Below, one piece after another: positions 1-7,980 of a stretch of DNA of 64,000 nucleotides. This DNA comes from Metabacillus sp. FJAT-52054 (GTDB taxonomy: Bacteria > Bacillota > Bacilli > Bacillales > Bacillaceae), in contig NZ_CP147407.1 of assembly GCF_037201815.1 (NCBI RefSeq), positions 1,240,001-1,304,000 on the forward strand, read 5' to 3'. The position numbers were made by a program, and so were the translations under genes. The notes under the pieces are model-generated. The model was not told the origin of the DNA. It did no database searches and saw nothing but the letters and a program-made list of their open reading frames with translations. The first letter of the stretch is position 1, and each line of letters starts with the position of its first letter.

Positions 1-294
1 ATGGAGACAACCCAGACCTTTATGGATATCGAGAAAGCTATGAATGATATATCAGAAGAGTTGAGTTTATTAAACACTGGCCTTGTGAATTCAAAGGATT
101 TAGGCGGCAAGGTGCTTAATAATGTTGAAAGCATCAGCGCGGTTGTAGAGGAAACAGCTGCGGGAAGCGAGGAAATTTCCGCTTCCACAACTGAACAGCT
201 TGCGGCTTTTGAAAAACTGACAGCTAAAGTAACGGAGCTGAGAGTGCTGACAGATGATTTGAATATTACACTTGCTCAATTTACGATTAAATAA
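1..294 (+). CDS. Methyl-accepting chemotaxis protein, C-terminal fragment (5' end outside window)
   Basis: The reading frame is open from base 1, so the gene almost certainly begins before the window; the ATG at base 1 is probably internal. The 97 residues look like the end of a chemoreceptor signalling domain: a long Ala/Ser/Glu-rich amphipathic helix with paired Glu residues in VEETAAGSEEISASTTEQ, typical of methylation helix MH2. Such receptors pass ligand signals to CheA/CheW at the membrane. The ligand cannot be inferred because the sensor domain is missing. A terminator follows immediately. Confidence 0.75.
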   Translation: METTQTFMDIEKAMNDISEELSLLNTGLVNSKDLGGKVLNNVESISAVVEETAAGSEEISASTTEQLAAFEKLTAKVTELRVLTDDLNITLAQFTIK

Positions 295-298
295 GGAT

Positions 299-327
299 GA
301 AAGCTCCCCTTTTTGGGGGGCTTTTTT
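299..327 (+). terminator. Rho-independent terminator after the chemoreceptor gene
   Basis: A hairpin with arms AAGCTCCCC and GGGGGGCTT is followed by a run of seven T residues, just after the stop codon at 292-294. Confidence 0.8.
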
Positions 328-413
328 TGTCGGAAACCCTCTAATTCCCAGATTAACAAGGCTGAATTCAGGGAAAAAGTATCGATATCTGCATCTTAAG
401 GAGAGGTCCAACT

Positions 414-1436
414 GTGTTGATCAACTTTATTCTTGGCATCGCATCAAAAGCTCTGAGCAAGCTGTTCAGCTTTGCGACTGCCTCTTTTCTTGGCCGGGTT
501 CCTTCAAAAGACGATTCCAAAGTGAGCCTGATTGGAGTGCTCTCTTTTTATTGGCTGCTGGTCGCTATCACATTTATTTTCCCGAAAGCATCCCGAAGCC
601 TTATTCCGCTCGCGCCCGATGATCCTAACCTGGTAAGGCTTATGGCCGCTGTCCTGCTGATTGGTATCCCGCTATTCAATGGCTGGCTGACCACCCGGGT
701 GGAAAATTATTCGGGTAATCAGCACTCCTTCTTTATGCAAATACTGATGGGATTCCCTGTTACCATCATTATGAGTTTTTTGGTGGTGTCGCTTGTGATT
801 ACGATTCCAATTATTAAAGCACCTTATATTATCAACATGTATTATCTGGACACCATAAAAATTATGATTAAAAAAGGGCAATTTGATCAGGTGTATGATC
901 AAATGAAGGAGATTTTGTCTGATTTTACATTTAAAGAAGAGGATCCCCCGAAAGTGATGCAATACCAATTTAACTTTTTAACCTGGGTTCAAAGCAAAAT
1001 CTTCCATAAGCACATGTCCAAGGATATGAGGGTTTTAAAGGGGGAGGAAGATGGAGAGCATTTCCAGATTATCCTCCATGCTACGGATATCGCCATTACG
1101 GCTAAAAGAAAAACAGCGACGAAGCTCCGTTCGGTCCTTGCTGAAAGCTTAAATGAAGAGTACGTTTACTTTTCATGGGACGATCCTTCCCATGAAATTG
1201 AGGACGAAATCCTAAAATATAAGCATATGCTTGCAAATAACGAAGACGTCAATGCTGAAAATATTACGCGTTTAGCGGAGGAAATTAAAGAAACCGGTCT
1301 TTCCCAGGAAGAGTGGAACTCGATCCGCAGACAGATTTATAAGCTGCAAATTGCGTATTATGACCGGGAAACTGGAGATTTGCCGAGCAAAATAACGGTT
1401 GTACCTGATTATTTAATGGCATCAAAAGAACATTAA
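414..1436 (+). CDS. Membrane protein of unknown function (340 aa)
   Basis: I do not recognise this family. The start is GTG at 414, supported by AAGGAGAGG seven bases upstream. The N-terminal 140 residues hold about three hydrophobic segments (near residues 38-57, 74-95 and 107-139). The remaining 200 residues are soluble, charged and mostly helical, with no catalytic motif I can name. The likely topology is a membrane anchor with a large cytoplasmic C-terminal domain. It sits alone between two terminators, so it is probably monocistronic. Confidence 0.75.
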   Translation: MLINFILGIASKALSKLFSFATASFLGRVPSKDDSKVSLIGVLSFYWLLVAITFIFPKASRSLIPLAPDDPNLVRLMAAVLLIGIPLFNGWLTTRVENYSGNQHSFFMQILMGFPVTIIMSFLVVSLVITIPIIKAPYIINMYYLDTIKIMIKKGQFDQVYDQMKEILSDFTFKEEDPPKVMQYQFNFLTWVQSKIFHKHMSKDMRVLKGEEDGEHFQIILHATDIAITAKRKTATKLRSVLAESLNEEYVYFSWDDPSHEIEDEILKYKHMLANNEDVNAENITRLAEEIKETGLSQEEWNSIRRQIYKLQIAYYDRETGDLPSKITVVPDYLMASKEH

Positions 1437-1472
1437 AAAAAGACAGCGGATGAATTCCCGCTGTCTTTTTTA
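1434..1472. terminator. Bidirectional terminator
   Basis: The hairpin AAAGACAGCGG / CCGCTGTCTTT is flanked by A and T runs. It serves the membrane-protein gene on the plus strand and the small gene on the minus strand. Confidence 0.75.
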
Positions 1473-1601
1473 CAAATGATCCGTTTTTTTGGAAAACTGT
1501 TTTTTTCCGGCTTTGCGGTTTTGATCTTCGAGCATATTTTTTGCATGCTCTTTTGCGTTGTTATCTTTCGCCTTTTTATCGTTATCACTTGTATGCGGCA
1601 T
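1470..1601 (-). CDS. DUF3941-like small basic protein (43 aa)
   Basis: A 43-residue ORF too short for most gene callers. It begins MPHTSDNDKKAKDN and ends with a Lys-rich tail, KKQFSKKTDHL, a pattern I associate with the DUF3941 family of Bacillus. It is highly charged with no hydrophobic segment. GGAGCGGG lies upstream of the ATG, and the stop lies in the shared terminator. Function is unknown. Confidence 0.65.
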   Translation of the reverse strand: MPHTSDNDKKAKDNNAKEHAKNMLEDQNRKAGKKQFSKKTDHL

Positions 1602-1664
1602 CTTTCATCCCGCTCCTTTCGAATGGAGATGGTGTTAGGATAACCGCCAGGCTTTCAGATTATG

Positions 1665-2522
1665 TCACAGATCCTTGTTTAGAAAAAAGAGTGCAATCGT
1701 TCCCGGTCCAGAATGGGATCCAACGGCTGAACCAATCATATTGATAAAGACTTCCTTTGGGGAAAACTCCTCAAGGATCATAGCCTTCAGCTCTTCAGCG
1801 GTTTCAAGATCATCTCCATGGCTGATCGCGATGACTTGATTATCAATTCCCTGGCCCCGTTCCTTCATGAGCTCTACCATCCGGCGGAAAACTTTTTTGC
1901 GCCCTCTGATTTTCTCAAGAGGGATAAGTTTCCCGTCTTCAACATGCAGGAGCGGCTTAATATTCAGCAGACCGCCTACAAACGCGGAAGCCTTGCTTAC
2001 CCGTCCGCCACGTGCCAGATATTCAAGATCATCTACTGTAAAAAGATGCTCCATATGCTCAGCATAGTTTTTTACAGATTCCTCAATTTCATCTAGAGAG
2101 TGACCAGCATTGGAAAGCTCCAGTGCCCGTCTTACAGCAAGTCCGCATCCGAGAGAAGCACATTTTGTATCGATAATTGCAAGCTTGAAGTCCGGATATT
2201 CCTCCCTCACTTCGTTTGCAACCATCACAGCTGTCTGATAGGTCCCGGACAGTTCAGAAGAAAAGGCTACATAGAGCGCGGTCTGGCCTTTTTCAGCAAG
2301 CCCCGTAAACACTTCCTTTACTGTCATCGGGTTGCACTGGGATGTTTTAGCCGTATGTCCTGCTTTCATCTCATCATAAATATCTTTAGATTGAATGGTC
2401 AGCAAATCTTCATAGTCTTCGCCTTTAAGATGAACTCCAAGAGGAAGGAGGATCACACCGGTATTCTCGAAAAAATCCAATGGCAGATCGCTTGCACTGT
2501 CCGCTATAATTTGAACGTTCAT
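1665..2522 (-). CDS. yitS: DegV family fatty-acid-binding protein
   Basis: A 285-residue DegV-fold protein. It has the family N-terminus IIADSASDLP, the CNPMTVKEVF region, SSELSGTYQTA (fatty-acid carboxylate-binding serine loop) and LARGGRVS. DegV/FakB proteins bind a single fatty acid, and some present it to the FakA kinase for acyl-phosphate formation. No kinase partner is nearby, so that role is family inference. The ortholog beside yitT in B. subtilis is YitS. It is transcribed divergently from yitT, and the shared promoter region holds a symmetrical element (2601-2636). Confidence 0.88.
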   Translation of the reverse strand: MNVQIIADSASDLPLDFFENTGVILLPLGVHLKGEDYEDLLTIQSKDIYDEMKAGHTAKTSQCNPMTVKEVFTGLAEKGQTALYVAFSSELSGTYQTAVMVANEVREEYPDFKLAIIDTKCASLGCGLAVRRALELSNAGHSLDEIEESVKNYAEHMEHLFTVDDLEYLARGGRVSKASAFVGGLLNIKPLLHVEDGKLIPLEKIRGRKKVFRRMVELMKERGQGIDNQVIAISHGDDLETAEELKAMILEEFSPKEVFINMIGSAVGSHSGPGTIALFFLNKDL

Positions 2523-2600
2523 ATGTACACCTCAGTTTTTCAATTATTTTCTATATTTTACTTGATATTAAATAAAAAGAATACGAATAAATTCACTACA

Positions 2601-2636
2601 CATTGTATAGCAAGGAGCAAGCCTTGACAAACAATG
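2601..2636. promoter_or_regulatory. 36-bp dyad overlapping divergent degV/yitT promoters
   Basis: The arms CATTGT...ACAATG and CAAGG...CCTTG share one centre at 2618.5; 12 of 18 positions pair. On the plus strand it contains TTGACA (2624-2629), a good -35 for yitT. On the minus strand TTGTCA and TACAAT are spaced by 17 nt, a good sigma-A promoter for the degV gene. It may be an operator or only the result of overlapping divergent promoters. Confidence 0.5.
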
Positions 2637-2699
2637 TATTTGGAAACGCATAAATGGGGTAAACCAAAATAAGAACATCGTCTCGGGAGGTATCCAATA

Positions 2700-3542
2700 A
2701 TGATTAAAGAAGAATCCAGAAAAATTATCGTCGTCATTTTCGGGGCGCTGCTGAATGCAATTGCGCTGAATTTGTTCCTAATCCCCGCAAAAGTGTATGC
2801 AAGCGGATTTACCGGCGTCGCACAGCTCATTTCAAATGTACTGACCCGGTATACGCCGTTTAACATTTCCACAGGGATTCTGCTGCTTCTGCTCAACATC
2901 CCGGTATTCTTTTTAGGCTGGAAGATGGTTGGTAAGTCGTTTACCATTTACAGTATAATAAGCGTAGCTGCTACAACTGTTTTTCTCGGATTCATCCCGC
3001 TTCAGGGAATTTCGGGGGACATTTTGCTTAATGCAGTATTTGGCGGTGTCATTGCCGCGGTAGGTGTCGGCTTAACACTGAAATACGGTGCTTCAACAGG
3101 AGGACTGGATATTGTCGCCATGGTGCTGTCCAGGATGAAGGACAAGCCTGTCGGCACGTATTTTTTCATGCTGAATGCCGTCATTATCTTCTCAGCAGGC
3201 GTATTGTTCGGCTGGGAAAAAGCCCTATATACCCTGGTTGCTCTTTATGCATCGACACGCGTCATTGATGCCATTCATACCCGTTATGAAAAATTGACAG
3301 CTATGATCGTAACGAAAAAGAGTGAGGAATTAAAAAAAGCAATTCATGCCAAGCTTGTACGGGGAATTACAGCAGTTCCCGCAAAAGGCGGTTTTACAAA
3401 CGAAACAAAGGAAATGCTGGTAATGGTCATCACAAGATACGAGCTGTATGACCTTGAAAAAACCATTCAGGAAGTGGATCCCCATGCCTTTACCAACATC
3501 GTGGAAACAACAGGGATTGTCGGTTCCTTCCGAAAAGACTAA
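2700..3542 (+). CDS. yitT: YitT family membrane protein (DUF161/DUF2179)
   Basis: A 280-residue protein with about five or six hydrophobic segments in residues 7-170 followed by a C-terminal soluble domain (about 200-280) with the DUF2179 pattern RGITAVPAKGGFT...VITRYELYDLEKTI. This two-part layout is the standard YitT/YvjA/YpjC architecture. GGAGG sits upstream of the ATG. Molecular function is unknown in the family. A lipoprotein gene follows after only 10 nt, suggesting co-transcription. Confidence 0.88.
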   Translation: MIKEESRKIIVVIFGALLNAIALNLFLIPAKVYASGFTGVAQLISNVLTRYTPFNISTGILLLLLNIPVFFLGWKMVGKSFTIYSIISVAATTVFLGFIPLQGISGDILLNAVFGGVIAAVGVGLTLKYGASTGGLDIVAMVLSRMKDKPVGTYFFMLNAVIIFSAGVLFGWEKALYTLVALYASTRVIDAIHTRYEKLTAMIVTKKSEELKKAIHAKLVRGITAVPAKGGFTNETKEMLVMVITRYELYDLEKTIQEVDPHAFTNIVETTGIVGSFRKD

Positions 3543-3552
3543 GAGGTGTATA

Positions 3553-4014
3553 ATGAAAAAAACACTCCTGTTTCTGTGCATACTCCTGCTATCTGCCTGC
3601 ACCAATAAAACGGATGAAGGAAAAGAGGTGACTGCACCGATGGAGAAAACAAATCAGGTACTATTAAAAGCATCAGCGGAGGGAAGTGCTGATCAGGCTG
3701 TTTTAAAGCTAATCATCCAAAATGATACGGACATAAAAAAAACCTTCTCCTTTCAGACTGGACAAACCTATGAACTGACCGTGCTGGATTCGGAAGGAAA
3801 GGAAATGTACAAATATTCCAAAGGTAAGATGTTTACGCAGGCTTTAAGAGAAATAGCACTCGAGCCCGGGGAGAAAAAGGTATATCAGGAAGTTTGGGGA
3901 TATGATAAAAAGGTCTCACCTGGCGAATATAAGGTGATAGCGGTATTCCTTGGAAAAGAAAAAGGCGGAGAGACTTTGACGGCAAAAGGAACACTGGAAA
4001 TACCTGAATCTTAA
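3553..4014 (+). CDS. Putative BsuPI-domain lipoprotein
   Basis: I place the start at ATG 3553, preceded by AGAGGTG, giving 153 residues with a lipoprotein signal: MKKTLLFLCILLLSAC with lipobox LSAC. The mature part is a beta-rich domain (EGSADQAVLKLIIQNDTD... and TYELTVLDSEGKEMYKYS) matching the BsuPI intracellular-proteinase-inhibitor fold. B. subtilis encodes the cytoplasmic inhibitor ipi at this position after yitT, so this may be a secreted relative of it. The inhibitor role is inferred from fold and position. Confidence 0.72.
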   Translation: MKKTLLFLCILLLSACTNKTDEGKEVTAPMEKTNQVLLKASAEGSADQAVLKLIIQNDTDIKKTFSFQTGQTYELTVLDSEGKEMYKYSKGKMFTQALREIALEPGEKKVYQEVWGYDKKVSPGEYKVIAVFLGKEKGGETLTAKGTLEIPES

Positions 4015-4016
4015 AT

Positions 4017-4046
4017 GAAAACCGCCCGGGTAAGGGCGGTTTCTTT
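4017..4046 (+). terminator. Terminator after the lipoprotein gene
   Basis: Hairpin AACCGCCC / GGGCGGTT directly after the stop codon, followed by TTCTTT. Confidence 0.65.
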
Positions 4047-4221
4047 ACTCTGTGCGGCTTTCTAAATCCTGCTGAAACTCCTGAAGCTGGGCTTTTTCAG
4101 CCTCAGAACTGTTGGCATAAGCAGAAGATAGGGCATTTTTAGCACGATCGATGGAGGCCTGATCGTGAGGAGCAGCTTCATTTACGGATTCCCGCGCTTT
4201 TTGAAATAATTTATTCCCCAT
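4045..4221 (-). CDS. DUF3813-like small protein (58 aa)
   Basis: A short soluble helical protein starting MGNKLFQKARESVNEAA. It is rich in Ala, Glu and Gln and has no membrane segment. The pattern matches small proteins I know as DUF3813, found beside yitU in Bacillus. GGAGGG precedes the ATG, and the upstream small gene ends two bases before this start, so the two are translationally coupled. Function is unknown. Confidence 0.62.
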   Translation of the reverse strand: MGNKLFQKARESVNEAAPHDQASIDRAKNALSSAYANSSEAEKAQLQEFQQDLESRTE

Positions 4222-4222
4222 C

Positions 4223-4384
4223 TTAAAACCCTCCGAGAGAAAGATCTTCCGCTTGTTCCTGCTTGCGGCTGACCTGTTCTTCTGCTTCGGCCATTGTCAA
4301 ATGGTAAGGAATGCGTTCATCGTGCAGAGCAACCGCATTTTTTCCTTGCTGAATAAAACGTCTCGATTTTCCGCTGCCCATCAT
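4223..4384 (-). CDS. Unknown small protein (53 aa) upstream of the DUF3813-like gene
   Basis: The ORF begins with tandem ATG codons (MMGSGKSRRFIQQGK) after GGGGAGC. It is charged and has no hydrophobic stretch. Its stop codon lies just before the start of the next small gene, and its last codons supply that gene's ribosome binding site. I do not recognise the family. It lies just downstream of the yitU terminator, so transcription probably depends on readthrough. Confidence 0.55.
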   Translation of the reverse strand: MMGSGKSRRFIQQGKNAVALHDERIPYHLTMAEAEEQVSRKQEQAEDLSLGGF

Positions 4385-4404
4385 TACCAGCTCCCCAGGG
4401 TTTA

Positions 4405-4444
4405 GAATAAAAGGGACTCCTCCAGAACGAAGGAATCCCTTTTA
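4405..4444 (-). terminator. Terminator after yitU
   Basis: On the minus strand a hairpin of AAAAGGGATTCC and GGAGTCCCTTTT lies between the yitU stop and the two small genes. The stem has a mismatch, so partial readthrough is plausible. Confidence 0.55.
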
Positions 4445-4485
4445 TCTTTAGCTTAATCCACTAACTTATGGGTGGGAATTTACGC

Positions 4486-5298
4486 TTATAAATCCAATTC
4501 TTTTTTCAAATAAACCGCAATTCCATCATCCATATTGGATAGCGTTTCTTTGTTGGCCGTTTCTTTTACAATATCAATCGCATTTCCCATCGCGACACCC
4601 TGGCCGGCAAACTCGAGCATCTCCAAATCGTTATCTTCATCTCCAAACGCAATCACACGCTCAGGAGGAATACCAAAGTGATCTGTAAGCTTTTTCAGTC
4701 CGACCGCTTTATTCATGCCGGCTTTAATAATTTCAATGACGTGCCATGGCGCTGCCCATCTCCGGTGCTCAACCACTTCTGCATGAACGTCTGATAAATA
4801 AGAACGGATCTTATCTACGTTTTGCTCTTCAGCGTGGATGAGAATACTCGTAACATCCTCACCGAGCGTTTCGCCAAGATGGCCAATCGTCATTTCAGGA
4901 TCGCCCATGCTGAACACATCCAGAAGCCGCTCATCATGTTTATGGAAATAAACGCGGTCCTTCACCTCAGCAAGCATATTATGTACACCGTGTTTATCCG
5001 CAGTTTTTACAATTTCCTGAACGACATCAAGCTCAAGAGTGGTATGAAACATACCCCAGCTGTCATCCTTTGGGTGATGAACGAACGCTCCATTAAAATT
5101 AACAATCGGAGTATCCAGTGCAAGCTCTCTGTAATAAAGCGAGCTTGAACGGTAAGGCCTGCCTGTGGCGATGCAAACAATGTGCCCGGCTGCCCTTGCT
5201 TTTTGTATGATTTCCTTTGAGTAGCTGGAAATCGTTTTATCATCGCGCAAAAGTGTTCCATCTAAGTCCAATGCAATCAAATAAGGTTTGTTATCCAT
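4486..5298 (-). CDS. yitU: HAD superfamily Cof-type phosphatase
   Basis: A 270-residue haloacid dehalogenase-type sugar or nucleotide phosphatase. It has motif I LIALDLDGTLL near the N-terminus, the CIATGRPY motif II region and the C-terminal GDEDNDLEML motif IV that binds Mg. The C2-type cap domain between them fits the Cof subfamily. I place the start at ATG 5298 because AAGGGAGAA lies just upstream and homologs begin close to the DLDGT motif; a frame-consistent ATG at 5319 has no better site. Substrate is unknown. Confidence 0.85.
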   Translation of the reverse strand: MDNKPYLIALDLDGTLLRDDKTISSYSKEIIQKARAAGHIVCIATGRPYRSSSLYYRELALDTPIVNFNGAFVHHPKDDSWGMFHTTLELDVVQEIVKTADKHGVHNMLAEVKDRVYFHKHDERLLDVFSMGDPEMTIGHLGETLGEDVTSILIHAEEQNVDKIRSYLSDVHAEVVEHRRWAAPWHVIEIIKAGMNKAVGLKKLTDHFGIPPERVIAFGDEDNDLEMLEFAGQGVAMGNAIDIVKETANKETLSNMDDGIAVYLKKELDL

Positions 5299-5459
5299 AA
5301 GTTCTCCCTTAATCATCATTTTCTTAGTCCCTATTGTTATTATATCAAAAATACTCCAGTCTTAACGAATTCTAAAGACTGCGGATTTTTTTAAAAGAAA
5401 CCAAAAGCATGATACACTATATTCAGATAAGGTGTTAGCACAACAAGGAGGATGCTTTA

Positions 5460-6245
5460 GTGGTCATTGTGGAGAGAATTATCGCGGGCGGAGTACCAAG
5501 TCTGCATGTTGTTAAAGAAGAGCTGAAAAATGAGCAAACACCGTTTGTGCTTTTTGTGCACGGTTTTACAAGCGCAAAGGAACACAATTTGCACTACGCA
5601 TACCTGCTCGCTGAAAAAGGAGCCAGAGTGGTTCTTCCGGAAGCCCTATACCATGGTGAACGGTCAGAATCCATGCCGCCAATGGAATTGAACGTCCGCT
5701 TTTGGGACATCGTAATGAATACCATTCATGAACTAAAGGCGATCAAGGATTTCTTTCTGAATGAGGGATTGATTGATGAATCCCGAATTGGCGTATCCGG
5801 AACCTCAATGGGCGGAATTGTTACGCTTGGGGCACTTACCCAGTATGAATGGATTTCCGCAGGAGTCAGCTTAATGGGCAGTCCCCACTACGTCCACTTT
5901 TTACGAAAACAGGTGGACTATTTGAGAGATGCAGGGCATGTCCTGCCAATTTCAGACGAAGATCTGGAAGCGAAAATGCAATCGCTCGAGCCATTTGATC
6001 TGAGCTTACATAAAGAGAGTCTAAATGAACGTCCGCTCCTGTTCTGGCACGGAGAAAAAGACCAAGTCGTACCTTTCAAGCCGACATGGGCGTTTTATGA
6101 GGACATTCGGTCTGCCTACGAGGCCAATCCGGACAACATTCAGTTTATTCGGGATCCGAATGCCGACCATAAAGTATCCAGAGAGGGCTTGCTTGGACTT
6201 GTAAATTGGTTCGAGACTCACCTTTCCCTGAGCACGCGGGTTTAA
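5460..6245 (+). CDS. yitV: Alpha/beta hydrolase (esterase)
   Basis: A 261-residue cytoplasmic alpha/beta hydrolase. It shows HGFTSAKEHN (oxyanion-hole region), the nucleophile elbow GTSMGG with Ser, and late DQVVP and ADHKVSREG motifs supplying the acid and His. The sequence closely resembles B. subtilis YitV, and the next gene is yitW as in that genome. The start is GTG at 5460 with AAGGAGG upstream. The natural ester substrate is unknown. Confidence 0.87.
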   Translation: MVIVERIIAGGVPSLHVVKEELKNEQTPFVLFVHGFTSAKEHNLHYAYLLAEKGARVVLPEALYHGERSESMPPMELNVRFWDIVMNTIHELKAIKDFFLNEGLIDESRIGVSGTSMGGIVTLGALTQYEWISAGVSLMGSPHYVHFLRKQVDYLRDAGHVLPISDEDLEAKMQSLEPFDLSLHKESLNERPLLFWHGEKDQVVPFKPTWAFYEDIRSAYEANPDNIQFIRDPNADHKVSREGLLGLVNWFETHLSLSTRV

Positions 6246-6304
6246 CAATTAAGCAAAGTCCGTTATAATGCGGAAATAGGCACTGAATGAAGGAGTGAAC
6301 CAAA

Positions 6305-6613
6305 ATGGAAGAAGCATTAAAAGAAAATCTCATGGGCGCGCTTGAACAAGTCGTCGATCCTGAACTTGGAATTGATATCGTCAACCTCGGCCTCGTATAC
6401 GATGTTGAAATGGATGAAGCCGGTGCAACCACAGTCACCATGACCCTGACATCCATGGGCTGCCCGCTCGCCGGAACAATCGTAGACCAAGTGAAAATTG
6501 CACTTGGCGATATCCCGGAAGTAAAAGAAACCGAAGTTAACATCGTCTGGAATCCGCCGTGGTCCAAAGACCGCATGTCACGCTACGCAAAAATTGCGCT
6601 GGGCATTACCTGA
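6305..6613 (+). CDS. yitW: MIP18/DUF59 family iron-sulfur assembly factor
   Basis: A 102-residue single-domain protein of the SufT/MIP18 type. It has VVDPELGIDIVNLGLVYDV and the conserved Cys in MTSMGCPLAGTI. Family members help mature Fe-S proteins alongside the SUF machinery. The ATG at 6305 follows GGAGTG. The gene follows yitV by 59 nt and ends in a strong terminator. Confidence 0.88.
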   Translation: MEEALKENLMGALEQVVDPELGIDIVNLGLVYDVEMDEAGATTVTMTLTSMGCPLAGTIVDQVKIALGDIPEVKETEVNIVWNPPWSKDRMSRYAKIALGIT

Positions 6614-6625
6614 TCTATCTAGTAC

Positions 6626-6664
6626 AAGCACCGCTTGCCTTATTGGCAGGAGGTGCTTTTTTTT
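6626..6664 (+). terminator. Terminator after yitW
   Basis: Hairpin AAGCACCGCTTGCC / GGCAGGAGGTGCTT with a TTATT loop and eight T residues. Confidence 0.85.
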
Positions 6665-6703
6665 GTCGGAACAGAGTGATGCTGGTGATGCTCTTTGGGG
6701 TGT

Positions 6704-7625
6704 ATATCGCTCATTGTGGATGGGATATCCTCAGTCAGACAGAGATATGAATCATTCCTCCCTGGATATCGGCCACTGGGCTTAATATATCGGACATTCG
6801 CAAGGATATCGGACACTTTGGAAGGGATATCGCTCACTCAGATCGAGATATCGGACATTTCGCCCAGGATATCGGCCACAGCCGTTGATATATCGGACAT
6901 TCGCGAGTATATCGGACACTTTGGAGGGGATATCGCTCACTTAGATTGAGATATCGGACATTCAGCCCAGGATATCGGCCACAGCCGTTGATATATCGGA
7001 CATTCGTAAGGATATCGGACACTTTGAATGGGATATTGCTCAGTCAGACAGAGATATCGGTCATTCCTCCCTGGATATCGGCCACTGGGCTTAATATATC
7101 GGACATTCGCAAGGATATCGGACACTTTGGAGGGGATATCGCTCACTCAGATTGAGATATCGGACATTCAGCCCAGGATATCGGCCACTAGCCTTGAAAT
7201 ATCGGACATTCGCAAGGATATCGGACATTATTAAAGGGATATCGCTCACTCAGATCGAGATATCGGCCACAGCCCCTGTTATATCGGACATTCGCGAGGA
7301 TATCGGACACTAAAGAAGGGATATCGCTCACTCAGATTGAGATATCGGACATTCAGCCCAGGATATCGGCCACTAGCCTTGAAATATCGGACATTCGCAA
7401 GGATATTGGACATTAATAAAGGGATATCGCTCACTCAGATCGAGATATCGGCCACTCCCCCCAGGATATCGGCCACAGCCCCTGTTATATCGGACATTCG
7501 CAAGGAAATCGGCCACTAAAAAAGGGATATCGCTCACTCGGACCGACATATCGGCTACTCCGCCCAAGATATCGGCCACTTTAAAAGAGATATCGCTCAC
7601 AGAGTCCAATAAATTGGACTCCCAC
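6704..7625. repeat. Phased 21-nt repeat array, ATATCGG[A/C]CA family (about 44 units)
   Basis: About 44 copies of a short core, ATATCGGACATT, ATATCGGCCAC or ATATCGCTCACT, are each followed by 7-9 variable bases. Units are 21 nt with one 19-nt unit per five, forming a 103-nt super-repeat. The GCTCAC unit starts at 6832, 6935, 7038, 7141 and 7244, then 7326, 7429 and 7532: intervals of exactly 103 except one of 82, which is one unit fewer. Most units contain GATATC. The block lies between the yitW terminator and the argC promoter. Because 103 is not a multiple of 3, the open frames running through it are not protein repeats. Confidence 0.93.
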
Positions 7626-7653
7626 TCAGAAGATCATATAACTTCTAACTGAC

Positions 7654-7764
7654 GGTCCCGTATCCTTCTAAGCTGGCCCGCAAATCCCCGGACTTGGCCC
7701 GCAAACCCTCGAACTTGGCCCGTATCCACTAAAAGTAAGCCCGGATTTTCCCAGAATCAGCCCC
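7654..7764. repeat. Phased 21-nt repeat array, GGCCCG family (six words)
   Basis: The word GGCCCG or AGCCCG/AGCCCC begins at 7675, 7696, 7717, 7738 and 7759, exactly 21 nt apart, with a degenerate copy (GGTCCC) at 7654. Several copies continue as GGCCCGCAAA and are preceded by ACTT. Its sequence differs from the adjacent ATATCGG array but the spacing is the same. The following bases to about 7890 show no gene or other clear element. Confidence 0.85.
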
Positions 7765-7914
7765 CAAAAAATTTTCCCGCGCTGATCAAACATAAATACG
7801 ATTCGTTCTCCTAAAATCGTTCCCGAAAAAAATTCTCTGTCCCTTACACCACCGCTGTAAAGGAGTTTAGGAGCTTATCTGCCAGAGTTCGTCAATAAAA
7901 TTATAAATATACAG

Positions 7915-7965
7915 TTGATTTTATTTATATGCGTATTTATAATGGTAACTAATTCAAAGAATGAT
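7915..7965 (+). promoter_or_regulatory. argC operon promoter with possible ARG-box half site
   Basis: TTGATT (7915-7920) and TATAAT (7938-7943) are separated by 17 nt, a good sigma-A promoter. Just downstream, around the predicted start, AATGGTAACTAATTCAAAG carries an ATTCA half like the arginine-repressor (AhrC/ArgR) box. The operator call is tentative; AhrC control of this operon is known in B. subtilis. Confidence 0.6.
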
Positions 7966-7980
7966 ACGGTGGGTGATGGT

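Noticed and set aside
2100..2627. 175-aa frame antisense to degV
   Set aside because: It lies opposite a clear DegV gene and has no ribosome site or recognisable domain.
6695..7609. Several open frames on both strands through the ATATCGG array, with repeated SD(I)-type peptides
   Set aside because: They arise from 21-nt units; the 103-nt super-repeat shifts frame, there are no ribosome sites, and both strands are equally open.
6704..7625. CRISPR array
   Set aside because: Repeats are about 12 nt and degenerate, spacers are 7-9 nt and recur in each super-repeat, and no cas genes are present.
7915..7980. ArgC start at ATG 7915
   Set aside because: That ATG overlaps the -35 of the operon promoter and would add 22 hydrophobic residues absent from ArgC; TTG 7981 fits the family N-terminus.
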